A stretch of DNA of 64,000 nt from NCBI GenBank assembly GCA_023213395.1, contig CM041465.1, positions 28,527,741 through 28,591,740 on the forward strand, read 5' to 3'. The translations under genes were made by a program, and so were the position numbers. Shown here in pieces: positions 47,580 to 57,470 of the stretch. Numbering within the stretch: position 1 is the first letter of the stretch; every line of letters starts with the position of its first letter. Below the pieces are notes generated by a model. That model saw only the letters and a list, made by a program, of their open reading frames with translations, was not told the DNA's origin and did not search any database. The DNA is from Cycas panzhihuaensis (taxonomy: Eukaryota > Cycadophyta).

Positions 47580-47860
47580 AGTTAGAGGCATTCTCCGCAA
47601 GACTCCAATATCTATCTTGATTGACGGTGGCGTGTCACTTAACTTCATTAATATTTCGATTGCTAGACAACTTAACCTATATATTATCCCAAAAACTGGC
47701 TTCATATGTTCTCTACCAGGATACCAAAAACTCCATTGTGCGGGTGTTATTAAAAACTTCCAAGTCCAAACTGGCTCATACCCTTTGGTGTCAGACTTCT
47801 ATGCCTTGTCAATAGAAGGATCTGATGCCATCTTAGGGATTCAATGGTTGTAAACACTAG
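47580..47860 (+). pseudogene. Gypsy C protease
   Basis: RGILRKTPISILIDGGVSLN (read with one residue change) and FINISIARQLNLYIIPKTGF give the aspartic-protease fold of gypsy elements. The catalytic triad normally Asp-Ser/Thr-Gly reads Asp-Gly-Gly. It continues to DAILGIQWL near 47850, the conserved end of the domain, before a TAA. It would process Gag-Pol; the altered triad and stops imply inactivity. Confidence 0.8.
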
Positions 47861-48248
47861 GGACCTATAGCATGAACAACTCACCTATAAATCCATCCAT
47901 TACCTTCAAAGACCACATGGGGTGAAACCATAAAATTTACAGAATGTAATCCCCCCCTAACCAAGTGGTCTCTCTTGGACGTATGAAACGCCATCTTCAA
48001 TCTCACCTAGGGTATATAGTCTGCCTCAATAATATTCAAATCAAACCACAATTCATCCCTATATCCAGGATGTCATTACCCAATATGAACAAGTATTTGC
48101 CCCTCTACCTGCCACCACCCCTCCTGACCGTGGTTTCTTTCATACAATTGACCTCCAATCTAACCATGACCAAATCAGCCTTCGACCTTACCATAACTCA
48201 TAATTCCAAAAGAATGAAATCGGGAAACTCACAAATGAACTCCTCGAC
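47861..48248 (+). pseudogene. Gypsy C protease-RT linker
   Basis: Continuation of pol in broken frames. FIQLTSNLTMTKSAF-like and KIGKLTNELLDMGII-type text leads directly into the RT frame at 48249. Confidence 0.55.
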
Positions 48249-49400
48249 ATGGGCATAATCCAACCTAGTAAAAGCCCTTATGCAGCCCCAATTGTCTTAG
48301 TTCAGAAGAAGGATGGCTCCTTTCACCTCTGTGTTGACTATAGGGAATTAAATAAGATTACCATTAAAAATAAGTTTCCCACCCCTCACATAGATGACAT
48401 GCTAGATGAAATCCATGGCGCAACCATCTTTTCTAAGTTAGACCTCCAATCTAGTTACTACCAAATCCCAATTGCCCCACAAGATTATCATAAGACAACA
48501 TTCTGCACACATCATGGAAATTTTGAGTTTCGAGTAATGCCCTTTGGCCTTTACAATGCCCCGGTAACCTTCCAAGCTCTCATGAATAGAATCTTTGGGC
48601 CCTACCTTCGAAAGTTTGTCATAGTTTTCTTCAATGACATTCTTATTTATAGTGTCTGCCTAGATCTTCATATCCAACACTTAGAAATTATTCTTCAAAT
48701 ATTGCAGAACCACCAACTCTATGCAAAACTATCTAAGTATGAGTTCAAACAATTAGAACTCAAATATTTGGATCATATCATATCATCAGAAGGGGTACGT
48801 GTAGACCCTGACAAAATATCAGTCATCACAACATGGCTAACACCTACCACTCTTACCCAACTACGAGCATTTCTTAGGCTCACATGGTTTTATCGATGCT
48901 TTGTGCGTAACTATGCTGCTTTTGCCACCCCATTAACTAACCTCCTTCGTAAAGAGGCTTTTCAGTGGTCTCCCGAAGCAGAGGCTGCCTTTTCCCACCT
49001 CAAGGTTGTAATGACCTCCACTCCAGTCCTCATTACTCCTGATTTTAACCAACCCTTCCAACTTGAATGCGATGCTTCAAGGTTTGGTTTAGGTGCAGTC
49101 CTAATGTAAGACTCTCATCCCATTGTATTTGAAAGCCAAAAATTAAAAGATCACGAGCTTCATCTCTCTATATATCAGAAAGAAATGAAGGTTATTCTCC
49201 ATGCTATTGATAAATGGCGGTAATATCTCTTAGGCTCTAAGTTCACTATTCTTACAGATCATTGTAGCCTCCATAATTTATTGACTTAGCCAGTCTTATC
49301 TGAAGAACAAACTAAGTGGGTTCATCGATTATAAATCTTTGACTTCTCAATAGCATATAAAAAAGGTAAAGACAATATAGTGGCAGATGCTCTTTCATGT
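48249..49400 (+). pseudogene. Gypsy C reverse transcriptase and RNase H
   Basis: An uninterrupted 286-codon RT stretch: MGIIQPSKSPYAAPIVLVQK, FHLCVDYRELNKITIKNKF, IFSKLDLQSSYYQIPIAP, FEFRVMPFGLYNAPVTFQAL. The catalytic motif at 48627-48638 reads FFND where FFDD is expected, so one metal-binding Asp is Asn (a G-to-A change). Connection follows (KLSKYEFKQLELKYLDHI). RNase H begins QLECDASRFGLGAVLM at about 49060 and runs, with several stops, through HLSIYQKEMKVILHAIDKWR, ILTDHCSLHNLLT and KGKDNIVADALS to 49400. Despite the long open frame the enzyme should be dead. Confidence 0.9.
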
Positions 49401-50640
49401 CTCCATCCTAATGAAAATGTTCCTAACCCAAGCCTCCATGCCATCAGCAACCCCCAACCCCTTTGGCTTGACGAACTATGTGTTGAAAATCAAGCCCAGC
49501 CAAACTATCCTAATTGAAGGGAAAAAGTTCTCACCCATAAAGGTTGGTCAACCTTCAACAATCACCTCCTCTACCACAATCATATCTTTGTCTATCCCTC
49601 CTCCTCAATCATCCCTAAAATCCTAATGGAATACCACTCGTTCCCCCTTGGCGGCCACTCTGGCTTCGATAAGACTTATCGATGGATTCACACAGATTTC
49701 TTTTGGCCCCACATAAAGACCACCATATTCACCTTTGTATCAGAATGTGACACATGTCAATGAAATAAAGTAGAGACCAAATCTCTCCCTGGCCTTCTCT
49801 AACCATTAAATATTCTGCAAGGTAAGTGGCAAGATATTGCCATGGACTTCATCATGGGCCTACCCCCATCTGCCAGGTTTGACTCCATTTGGGTAATCAT
49901 TGATCAATTAACCAAGTACTCACACTTTCTCCTAGTGCACACCTCGTATTCATCCTCCCATCTCGATGACTTATATGACTAATTCATATTTCACCTCCAT
50001 GGTTTTCCATCATCTATCATTTGTGACTGAGACCCTAAGTTTACTAGCTCCTTTTGGCAAGAACTCTTTAAGGCTATTGGAACCTCATTTAACATGAGCT
50101 TTACCTACCACCCACAAACAGATGGCCAATCTGAGATTCTAAACAAAACTTTAGAAACTTATCTACGTTGCTTCACTTCAGAACACCAAGCTAAGTGGAC
50201 CTCATGGCTTGCCCTGGCCGAGTATTGGTATAACTCTTCCCATCATTCTGCCATTGGTATGTCCCCCTTTTTGGCTCTTTATGGCTACCACCCACCTTCT
50301 CACCATACCTTAGCCACAAATTTTAGAATAGCTTCTGTGCAATAAAAGCTTCAAGAAATGGATCAAATCTTACATTCCCTTTGACAAAATCTAGCTAGTG
50401 CTCGAAATCGAATGAAGCAGCTGGCAGACTGCCACTGATTTGATCGATCATTTGATATTGGAGATCTAGTATACCTCTGCCTCCAACCTTATAATCAACA
50501 ATCACTCAAGTCCCATTAAGGGCATAAACTAAGCCCCTGCTACTATGGCCCTTATAAGATCCTGCACAAAATTGGTAAAGTTGCTTATGCCCTTGAACTC
50601 CCCCCAAACACTAATATTCATAATGTCTTCCACGTGTCCT
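49401..50640 (+). pseudogene. Gypsy C integrase
   Basis: Zinc-binding remains near 49630-49765 (YHSFPLGGHSGFDKTYRWI and CDTCQ). The catalytic core follows with WQDIAMDFIMGLPPSARFDS near 49840 (first Asp) and FPSSIICD-DPKFTSSFWQEL near 50010 (second Asp). MSFTYHPQTDGQSEILNKTL at 50094 leads to the catalytic Glu region, then WYNSSHHSAIGMSPFLALYG. The C-terminal GDLVYLCLQPYNQQSL and LPPNTNIHNVFHVSCLKKYL continue to 50650. Several stops interrupt, mostly TAA or TGA at Gln/Arg/Trp-like positions. Confidence 0.88.
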
Positions 50641-50699
50641 GCCTAAAAAAATACCTTGGAGCTAAAGTTACACCCCACACAACCCTTCGCATTCTCTCT

Positions 50700-50886
50700 G
50701 AAGAACAAACTCTTACAATTCCTCTTGATAAAATCCTTGCCAGTCGTCAGCACCGCCTCTAGAATCACACTATTTCTGAACACTTGGTACAGTGGGTTGG
50801 CTGCGATGTTGATGAAGCTATTTGGGAGTCAGAAGAGTTCATCCAGAAACATCCTCATCTCCAATGCTACGGGGAGTCAGCGTCTC
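50700..50886 (+). pseudogene. Gypsy C chromodomain
   Basis: C-terminal tail of integrase: ILASRQHRL-NHTISEHLVQW, then VGCDVDEAIWESEEFIQKHP. The spacing of Trp, Gly, Glu-Ala-Trp-Glu and a final Pro is typical of the chromodomain of plant chromoviruses, which directs insertion into particular chromatin. One TAG replaces the codon after HRL. Confidence 0.85.
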
Positions 50887-50899
50887 AGAGGGGGGGACC
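50887..50899 (+). promoter_or_regulatory. Polypurine tract of gypsy C
   Basis: AGAGGGGGGGAC just before the 3' LTR start TGTAGTAAG; primes plus-strand synthesis. Confidence 0.88.
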
Positions 50900-51281
50900 T
50901 GTAGTAAGAGGGAACCACCAACAAGTAAGGATTAAGGGGTTTAGTAAATTATGTGTATGGATGACTAAGTCATCCAATAAGATGTAAGGCCGCTAGGGCC
51001 ACCAATAGAGTTATGTGTATGGATCGCTAAGTCATCTAATAAGATGTAAGGTTGCTAGGGCTACCAATAGAATCATTAAGGATGAAGACCCTTACTTATA
51101 TATTTAAAGGGTTAAACCACTCGTAATGTTATTAAGTATGATATCTTGAAAGGAGAAAGTACTTCGGTACCCATTTTGGTGATTTATTTTCTATGATCTG
51201 CTTGTGCATTCGTGTTATTTGGCTTTATTTTCTACTAATTATCACTTCTACGAGCCCAGATTTCTGAGAAGGAACAGTCCA
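50900..51281 (+). repeat. 3' LTR of gypsy C
   Basis: 382 bp with intact TG...CA ends. Contains the same 62-base tandem duplication (50948-51009 and 51010-51071). About 10% different from the 5' LTR. Confidence 0.93.
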
Positions 51282-51286
51282 ATTTC
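51282..51286. repeat. Target-site duplication ATTTC of gypsy C, right copy
   Basis: Exact match to 44765-44769. Confidence 0.88.
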
Positions 51287-51885
51287 CCTTAGATAACAAC
51301 TATACAAACTCTAGTTAAAGGAAGGATAATCTATTACAAACTTTATCATCAAGATAGTAAAAGTCAAGGATAATTTAACCTCTATAGGAGAAACTATATT
51401 TGACTTAGAAATTATCTTCTTAGCTATTAATAAACTCCTAAAATCCTTTGATACTATGGTAAATTCTCTTACTAGCAATGGGCATATTATTAATATGACT
51501 TTTGAAACTTTGACTAGACATATATTACAATGGGAACAAAGGATAAATAGATATAAAGAGGAGGTTGGAATTGAAGAAGACTTCATTTCTAAGCTAAAAT
51601 TAGATAGTGGTGGGTACTTTAGAAGCATCTTAAGAGGGAGAGAAAGATTTGTAAGAGGAATATTCTTAGATGTGCAAGGCATGTCTATATCATCATATTC
51701 TAAAATCTACTATTAATATGGAAGGCATAGACATCTTATTAATAATTACATATTCTATAACTCTCCAACATAATATCATTGTGGGTGAATGAGATATTTT
51801 GCTAACTATCATCCTCAAAGGTGAGAAGAAATCCATAGGGGAAAATTAGTAGAAGGAAATTATAGTAATAAATATGCCAAAGAAG
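51287..51885 (+). pseudogene. Copia relic J gag, downstream part with decayed zinc knuckles
   Basis: Copia Gag text: TSIGETIFDLEIIFLAINKL, LKSFDTMVNSL, FETLTRHILQWEQRINRYKE, then a basic SILRGRERFVRG segment. The knuckle at about 51712-51753 reads YYxYGRHRHLINNY: all three Cys are Tyr, and one Gly is Arg, each explained by a G-to-A change. A second damaged knuckle near 51776-51815 reads YHCGxMRYFANYHP. Gag binds element RNA through these knuckles; here they cannot bind zinc. 86 codons at 51456-51713 are open. Confidence 0.78.
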
Positions 51886-52040
51886 TGTTGGAGTGTAATG
51901 TCATCACTCAACTCCCTCTTACCTACCAGGATTATGCACCTCAATTTACACATGTGATGCTCAACATGTCAAGGTAAGTTAAGGTAAGTCAATGTTAATT
52001 TGAGTTAGTTTATTTCAGTTAAATTACATTATTTTATTAG
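51886..52040 (+). repeat. Direct repeat, copy 1 (LTR-like start TGTTGGAGTG)
   Basis: About 155 bases nearly identical to 53969-54121, then an abrupt end to similarity. It looks like the first part of an LTR. Confidence 0.85.
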
Positions 52041-53211
52041 TTCCATTAGATCAAAAAAATTTTGTACACCAATTTTGATTGGTCATATGACCAATTTGGT
52101 GCTAATTTGACCCCATTTTGGCCAATAGAATGTCAGGCATTTAAATTTTCAACCTTTTTCACATTTTTAACAAAATCACTTTTAGAACCAATCGTAATTT
52201 ATTATTAGTAAACTATTTTCTGCCTGAATTTCTTCTATAGTGATCTACGTTCTACAAACTTCAATATCCACTTCTTATTTTAATTTTTTGAATTCATTTT
52301 CATTAGTATTTTAATTACTGAAAGTGAGAATTTAGTTGTTTTTAGCCTATTTCTTAACATTTTACATAAAGACACCTGTTACCATTTCTAATATAACTTT
52401 TTTATTTTGTATTGGATTTTAATTCTATTAGTTTTGTTGGTAAGCTGACTCAATTCTCTTTGATTTGACATAATTTTTTATATATTTTGACATATCTTTA
52501 CTATTTTTCAAATCATTCAAAGTAGAGGTACTTTATTGCCTTAAATCTGCTATTTTTACACATTTTTTAATATATTTAAAAAAAAAAATTTAATTGAAAG
52601 TACATTGAACAATTTTATAAATAATATTTGATCACCTTACAGTATTCTATAAGTATTTTATTAGTATTTTGACCCCCTACTCCTGTTTAGCCTCAAAACA
52701 AGGCCTGTACCTTTGATTCACTAAAACTTGATTTCTAGGAACCCGCTTTCGTAATCTGGCCATTGGGTTCACATTTTATTTATCTTTATACTCGTAAAGT
52801 TTTATATTATTCGAATATCATTTAATATACTTTTGAATCCCTCAAACCTAAGGTTATCATTCAAGCTTTATTTTAAGAAGCATATTATTTTTTTTATTAA
52901 AAATTTCTTTATATTGTTATCTTTTCAAAGTGAAAAATACTTTTATATCTTTAATTTTTAGCATTTTACATTATTATCAGGGCAAAAGATCTTTATATAT
53001 GCTAATATATTCACTTTATCCCAGAGTTTATTTAAAAGGCATACATATATTGAAAAGTTCTTTTATCATTTAGAAAAAAAAGATTATTTCCTTATTATGC
53101 CTAGTTGAGTGACTTTCTAAAGGGCATTTGAAATCATATATATTCATTGATTTATTGTTATTTTAACTTGTTAAAGTATATTCATTTTATATACTAAAGT
53201 TGTTTGATAAA
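52041..53211. other. Unassigned AT-rich stretch between direct repeats
   Basis: No protein, primer site or repeat is recognised. Holds a perfect 16-base palindrome TTGGTCATATGACCAA at 52079-52094. May be an insertion that replaced the rest of the first LTR, or a long leader for the gag start at 53212. Confidence 0.35.
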
Positions 53212-53530
53212 ATGACTCAATTCCCTATTTTTGATGGCCAAAATTTTGCACAATGGCATAACACTATGAGAAACTATTTTATTAAACATGATTTGTGGAA
53301 ATATTTTTAATATGATTATGATGTTAGCATTAAAGAATATATTCAAAAGGATAATGAAGCATTAGGTTTATTGTTTTGTACTATGAATGATGAAATTTTT
53401 TCAAAGGTATATGATTTAACAACTTCTAAATCAGTTTAGAATGTATTGATTTCTACTTATGGGGGAGATACCCTCTATGTATTTAATGAAATTTTTGATG
53501 AGCATATAAGACAGATAACAGAATAGGTAG
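53212..53530 (+). pseudogene. Copia gag N-terminus, truncated
   Basis: The ATG at 53212 gives MTQFPIFDGQNFAQWHNTMR, NYFIKHDLWKYF, KDNEALGLLFCTMNDEIFSK and VYDLTTSKSV-NVLISTYGGD. This is a standard copia Gag start with two stops at Trp-like positions. After STYGGD the sequence no longer follows Gag, so most of the protein is missing. Confidence 0.78.
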
Positions 53531-53565
53531 ATCATGATGACAAAACCAATGAAGATTCAGATCAA

Positions 53566-54027
53566 ATGCAGGACCATCTTGTTGCACAAGGATTTAATCG
53601 TCCATTTGAGGGGGAGAATGAAGACGAATCTTATGATATAACGAAGAATGAATATGATAATATGACAAAGAATGAACCTGATGATATGACAATTATTCAA
53701 AGCATAAAGATTACAAAAGTTCAAGTTCAAAGCCTTTTTAATGTTCCAGTTGACAAAGTCAAAATTACATCTATTCATTTATATTTGAATCAAGTTTTAT
53801 CTACTTACAATTTCTCTACATCATTCCATGATAAAAATACATATGTGACTATAAGGATGAGAAGAGTTGATAAAAATCAAGATCAAAATTTTAAAATTTT
53901 TTTCAAGTACCAGTTCTATAAGTTCAAGGAAAAGATACAAGTGTTCACGATGACATTGAGGAGGAAAATGTTGGAGTGTAATGTTATCACTCAACTCCCT
54001 CTTACCTACCAGGATTGTGCACCTTAA
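53566..54027 (+). CDS. Unrecognised 153-codon frame between gag fragment and LTR-like repeat
   Basis: The longest open frame in this part of the window that I cannot assign. It begins MQDHLVAQGFNRPFEGENED, has an acidic repeat-like stretch (TKNEYDNMTKNEPDDMT), then a basic, aromatic C-terminal part (MRRVDKNQDQNFKIFFKYQF). The last 20 codons lie inside the LTR-like repeat at 53969. MQDHLVAQGF could descend from the VAKGF block of copia RT, but the rest does not fit. No domain is recognised. It may be chance, a rearranged gag-pol remnant or captured sequence. Confidence 0.3.
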   Translation: MQDHLVAQGFNRPFEGENEDESYDITKNEYDNMTKNEPDDMTIIQSIKITKVQVQSLFNVPVDKVKITSIHLYLNQVLSTYNFSTSFHDKNTYVTIRMRRVDKNQDQNFKIFFKYQFYKFKEKIQVFTMTLRRKMLECNVITQLPLTYQDCAP

Positions 54028-54413
54028 TTTACACATATGATGCTCAACATGTCAAGGTAAGTTAAGGTAAGTCAATGTTAATTTGAGTTAGTTTATTTGA
54101 GTTAAGTTATATTATTTTATTATTAATTTGAATTCAAGGGTTGAGGAGTTTCCCTCCTCCCCCAAAACTATTTATATTATGGGGTGTACAACCCTGGTGT
54201 CTTTAGACACCACCTCCTTTGAGGATATTTGTCATGCTCTCAACAACAATGGATTGAAGACAATGCTATCATACTCTCATAGTTCATTTATACAACATCG
54301 ATCTACATTGTTATATTATTACATATATTTGTATTGAATATTTGATGCAATATTGTTATTTTGAATATATTGAAGTTTATTATATCTTCTGCCCTGTTCT
54401 CCTTATGTATTAT
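53969..54413 (+). repeat. LTR-like repeat, copy 2 (about 445 bp)
   Basis: Starts TGTTGGAGTG after a purine-rich GAGGAGGAAAA and ends near TTTCCATCA. The first 153 bases match 51886-52040. The part from about 54040 on matches, in reverse, the LTR at 54900-55217, sharing GTAAGT-AATG-TAATTT, GGGTTGAGGAG and CACCACCTCCTT blocks. So it belongs to the same LTR family as element K but in the opposite orientation. Target duplication not found. Confidence 0.75.
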
Positions 54414-54899
54414 ATTTCCATCAAGAAGAAGAAGAAGAAACCACTATTATCAGAACCTTAGCTACACATACTTGAAGCAATGAAGACTAGTTCATAGACT
54501 TTGGTGTATCCAAATATATATTAAAGAGAGATGACTAGTTCGAGATACTCTAACTATATTTATTTAATAAAATACTTAAACTTAATGATAATTTTCCTTT
54601 ACACATCAAAGGCAAAGGAATAATTGTAATCAAAATCAATAATAAAGTTTAAAAATTTAGTAATATCTTATATGTTCTAAGTTTAAAGAAAAATGTACTA
54701 CTAGTATCTCAACTAAGGAAAAAAGAAACTTCATGTTATCTTTGACAAAGATGGAAAATGTTTTATTTTTGATATAAAGCAAAATAGAGTTATATTTATA
54801 GAGGGAATAGAGACTAAAAAACTCTATAAGTTAGTCTCTACTCTTATCCCACCTCTTTATATAAAATATTTTACTATTACTAGCCCTATTTCAAGGTTT
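54414..54899 (+). pseudogene. Copia protease/pre-integrase fragment
   Basis: After an AGA repeat, broken plus-strand frames read FIDFGVSKYILKRDD (protease signature, Asp-Phe-Gly where Asp-Ser-Gly is usual), GKGIIVIKINNKV, FSNILYVLSLKKNVLLVSQL, then CYxxxxKDGKCFIFDIKQNRV and ETKKLYKLVSTLIP. This is the copia protease to GAG-pre-integrase segment. It stops at the LTR of element K at 54900, which probably inserted into it. Confidence 0.72.
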
Positions 54900-55217
54900 T
54901 GAAGCAAGGAGATAGAGTAGAGCAATATCTCAAATAATCAATCCATTGTAGCATAAACACAATAATCTTTGTATTCAATCTATCTTTGAGAGAGTATTAC
55001 AAAATATTCATTAAGGAGGTGGTGTTGATAAACACCAGGGTTTACAACCACATAGCATAAATATTTAGGAGGAGGGTGGAAGCCCTCCTCAACCTTTAAT
55101 TCAAATTACATTTAAATAATATAAAGATTAAAATAAATAAACTTAAATTACCATTAACTTACCCTTAAGTTGTGTGCACCTAATGTGGGAATTAGGTAAT
55201 GATCATTAATCCCAACA
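54900..55217 (-). repeat. 3' LTR of copia K
   Basis: About 318 bp; on the element strand TGTTGGGATTAATG...CCTTGCTTCA, immediately after a purine-rich ATTAATGGGGAGTA (55218-55231). Related to the inverted repeat at 53969-54413. Confidence 0.75.
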
Positions 55218-55231
55218 TACTCCCCATTAAT

Positions 55232-55626
55232 AGTCATCATATATATCTTCGACTTTTTTTTGAATTTGTGGTACATGTACTTGAGTAAAACTTTAAGAGA
55301 GTAATTTAACACATGTCCTTTAACTTTGTCTTCTTATTCTTTAATATGATCATTAACTTGCATCATTGTACATACAAAGTATATAGGTTATAATCGAGTA
55401 GAGCAGGACTATGATGAATGTATCTTGAGTTAACAATTTATTTCTAAATAATGATGGTGTTAAAAAAAACTAGGGAGGTATTCCTACCCCATATATAGAA
55501 ATTTAGGGAGGCAGTAAACACCTCAACCTAACCTGCACATTAGTCAAAATAATATTAAAATTTTCATTTAATAAATAAAGCACATACCTTAAGAATATTG
55601 TGTTGGCTTATGATGGCTTTAGGTGG
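55232..55626 (-). other. Copia K 3' untranslated region
   Basis: About 0.4 kb between the end of pol and the polypurine tract; nothing recognised. Confidence 0.5.
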
Positions 55627-57470
55627 CTAATGTTTGGCTTTAGGTGCCCTAGGGGGCCTCAAAGATGGCTTTGAGGGGGTGCACAACTCCTTAGACACAT
55701 TGGGAGTTATCTGAACATTCTCTCCCATAAGCCCAATATGAACAACTCCCAAACTTTCTCTGAATTTCTGAAATTTAATTTTTCCTAAATCCTTTGTAAA
55801 TATATCTATTGTCTGATATTCAGTGCTACAATAGGCTAACTTGATTTCTTCTGCTTGTACTAGTTCCCAAATAAAATGGTGTTGAGTCTCAATATATTTC
55901 ATTTGACCATAGAAGACTAGATTCTTTGCCATTTGGATGGTGCTTTGATTATCATACTAAATTCTGGTGGGACCTTGCTGTTTAATCCAGAAATCATGTA
56001 ACAATCTTCTTAACCAAACTAACTCATATGCTTCTACTACTATTACTTTATATTTTACCTTAGATATAGATAAGGAAACTATATTCTTCTTGTCTATGCT
56101 CTATGCTATAGTTGTTGATCCCATACTAAATATATAACTTGTTGTAGATTTTCTATTATCAACATCTCCTGTCGAATCTGAATCTGTATAGCTAATCAAC
56201 TGAAATTTAGAGGAGGCTTTGTAATATAGCCTAAAATCTGGAGTTCCTTTGAGATATCTAAGGCTTCTCTTGGCTACTTACTAGTGAGAGGTCTTTGAAT
56301 TTTGCATGAACCTAGATACAACACTAACTGAGTGTGTTATATCTAGTCGGGTATATGTCAAATATATTAAACTGCCAATAAGTTGTCTATAGAGTGTTAA
56401 ATCAATTGAAGTAGAGTCATCTGTCTTAGAGAGTTTGATTCCTATTTTTGTTGGGGTTGCCAATGGTTTCTAGTCTATAATTCTGAACCTTTGTAGAAGG
56501 TCCAATGTGTATTTGTGTTGGGAGATGAAAATTCCTTTCTTATCTTACTAGGCTTCCAATCTTAGGAAGTAATGCATAAGACCTAAATCTGTCATCTTGA
56601 ATTCTTTACACATAACATCTTTGAATTGATGCAAGATATGGGAGTCATTTCTAGTATATACTAAGTCATCCATGTAAATACCTACAATTAATATTAAACA
56701 TCCCTTAATTTGGATATACAAGTTTGGATCTGCCTGAGATCTCTTAAACCCCTGATCTCTGAAATATTTGTCTATGCGAGAATACCAAGCCCTGGGTGCT
56801 TGTTTTAGACCATATAGTGCCTTTTTTAATTTGTACACTTTATTTTCATCCCCCCTAACTTCAAAACCAAGGGGTTGAGTGACATAAATATCTTCTTTAA
56901 TGTAGCCATTTAGGAAGACATGTATGACATCTATTTGATAAATGTTCCAACCCATTTGGGATTCTAGACTCATCATCATTCTGATAGATTCCATCCTAAC
57001 AACAGGGGAAAAGGTTTTTATATAGTCTATGCTTTCTTTTTTAGCATACCTTTTTGCAACCAATAGAGCCTTATATTTGTCAATTGAGCCATCTAAGCAA
57101 AACTTGGTCTTATAGACCTATTTTATATTGATAGTCTTCTTCCTTAGGGGTAAGTCAACTAGCTCCTATGTGTCATTCTTAATAATAAAGTTATATTTAT
57201 CTTCCATAGCTTTCTGCCAACATTCATGTCGATTAGCCTCAATAAAGGTTTGAGGCTCGTGAGTCTCTAATACCTTGCTCATTAGGGCAAAGTTGACCCT
57301 ATCTAAGCATGTGGATCTTCTATTATTATCCAAGATGTCTCCTAAGTCATGATTTTGATGAACCCATTTAGGTAGGTGTTGTGGTAGAGGTTGAGATGAA
57401 GTTTTTTCCCCACTAGGTTCATGGATGCTTCTCCTATAATTAAACATAGGAGACACATATTTAGATTTAG
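55627..57470 (-). pseudogene. Copia K reverse transcriptase and RNase H
   Basis: Minus strand: HECWQKAMEDKYNFIIKNDT (RT start near 57220), VAKRYAKKESIDYIKTFSPV, VIHVFLNGYIKEDIYVTQPL, KLKKALYGLKQAPRAWYSRI, and the intact catalytic YMDD at 56665-56676. Then come YRQLIGSLIYLTYTRLDITH (56281-56463) and RNase H blocks YTDSDSTGDVDNRKSTTSYI near 56130-56200 and HFIWELVQAEEIKLAYCSTE with DIFTKDLGKIKFQKF near 55770. The 171-codon RT frame at 56548-57063 is fully open. Stops elsewhere prevent a complete polyprotein. Confidence 0.9.

Larger units (their letters stand above)
44770..51281 (+). mobile_element. Gypsy element C, chromodomain type, complete structure
   Basis: 6512 bp on the plus strand: LTRs of 382 bp each (44770-45151 and 50900-51281), initiator-Met primer site, leader, gag, protease, RT, RNase H, integrase and chromodomain, polypurine tract, and ATTTC target duplications. 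The LTRs differ at roughly 37 of 382 positions by eye, mostly transitions. Coding frames are far better kept than in B, with many single-codon stops and few frameshifts. It interrupted copia relic J. Confidence 0.93.

Noticed and set aside
51311-51682. 123-codon minus-strand frame
   Set aside because: Antisense to copia gag text (TFETLTRHILQWEQ); no motif of its own.
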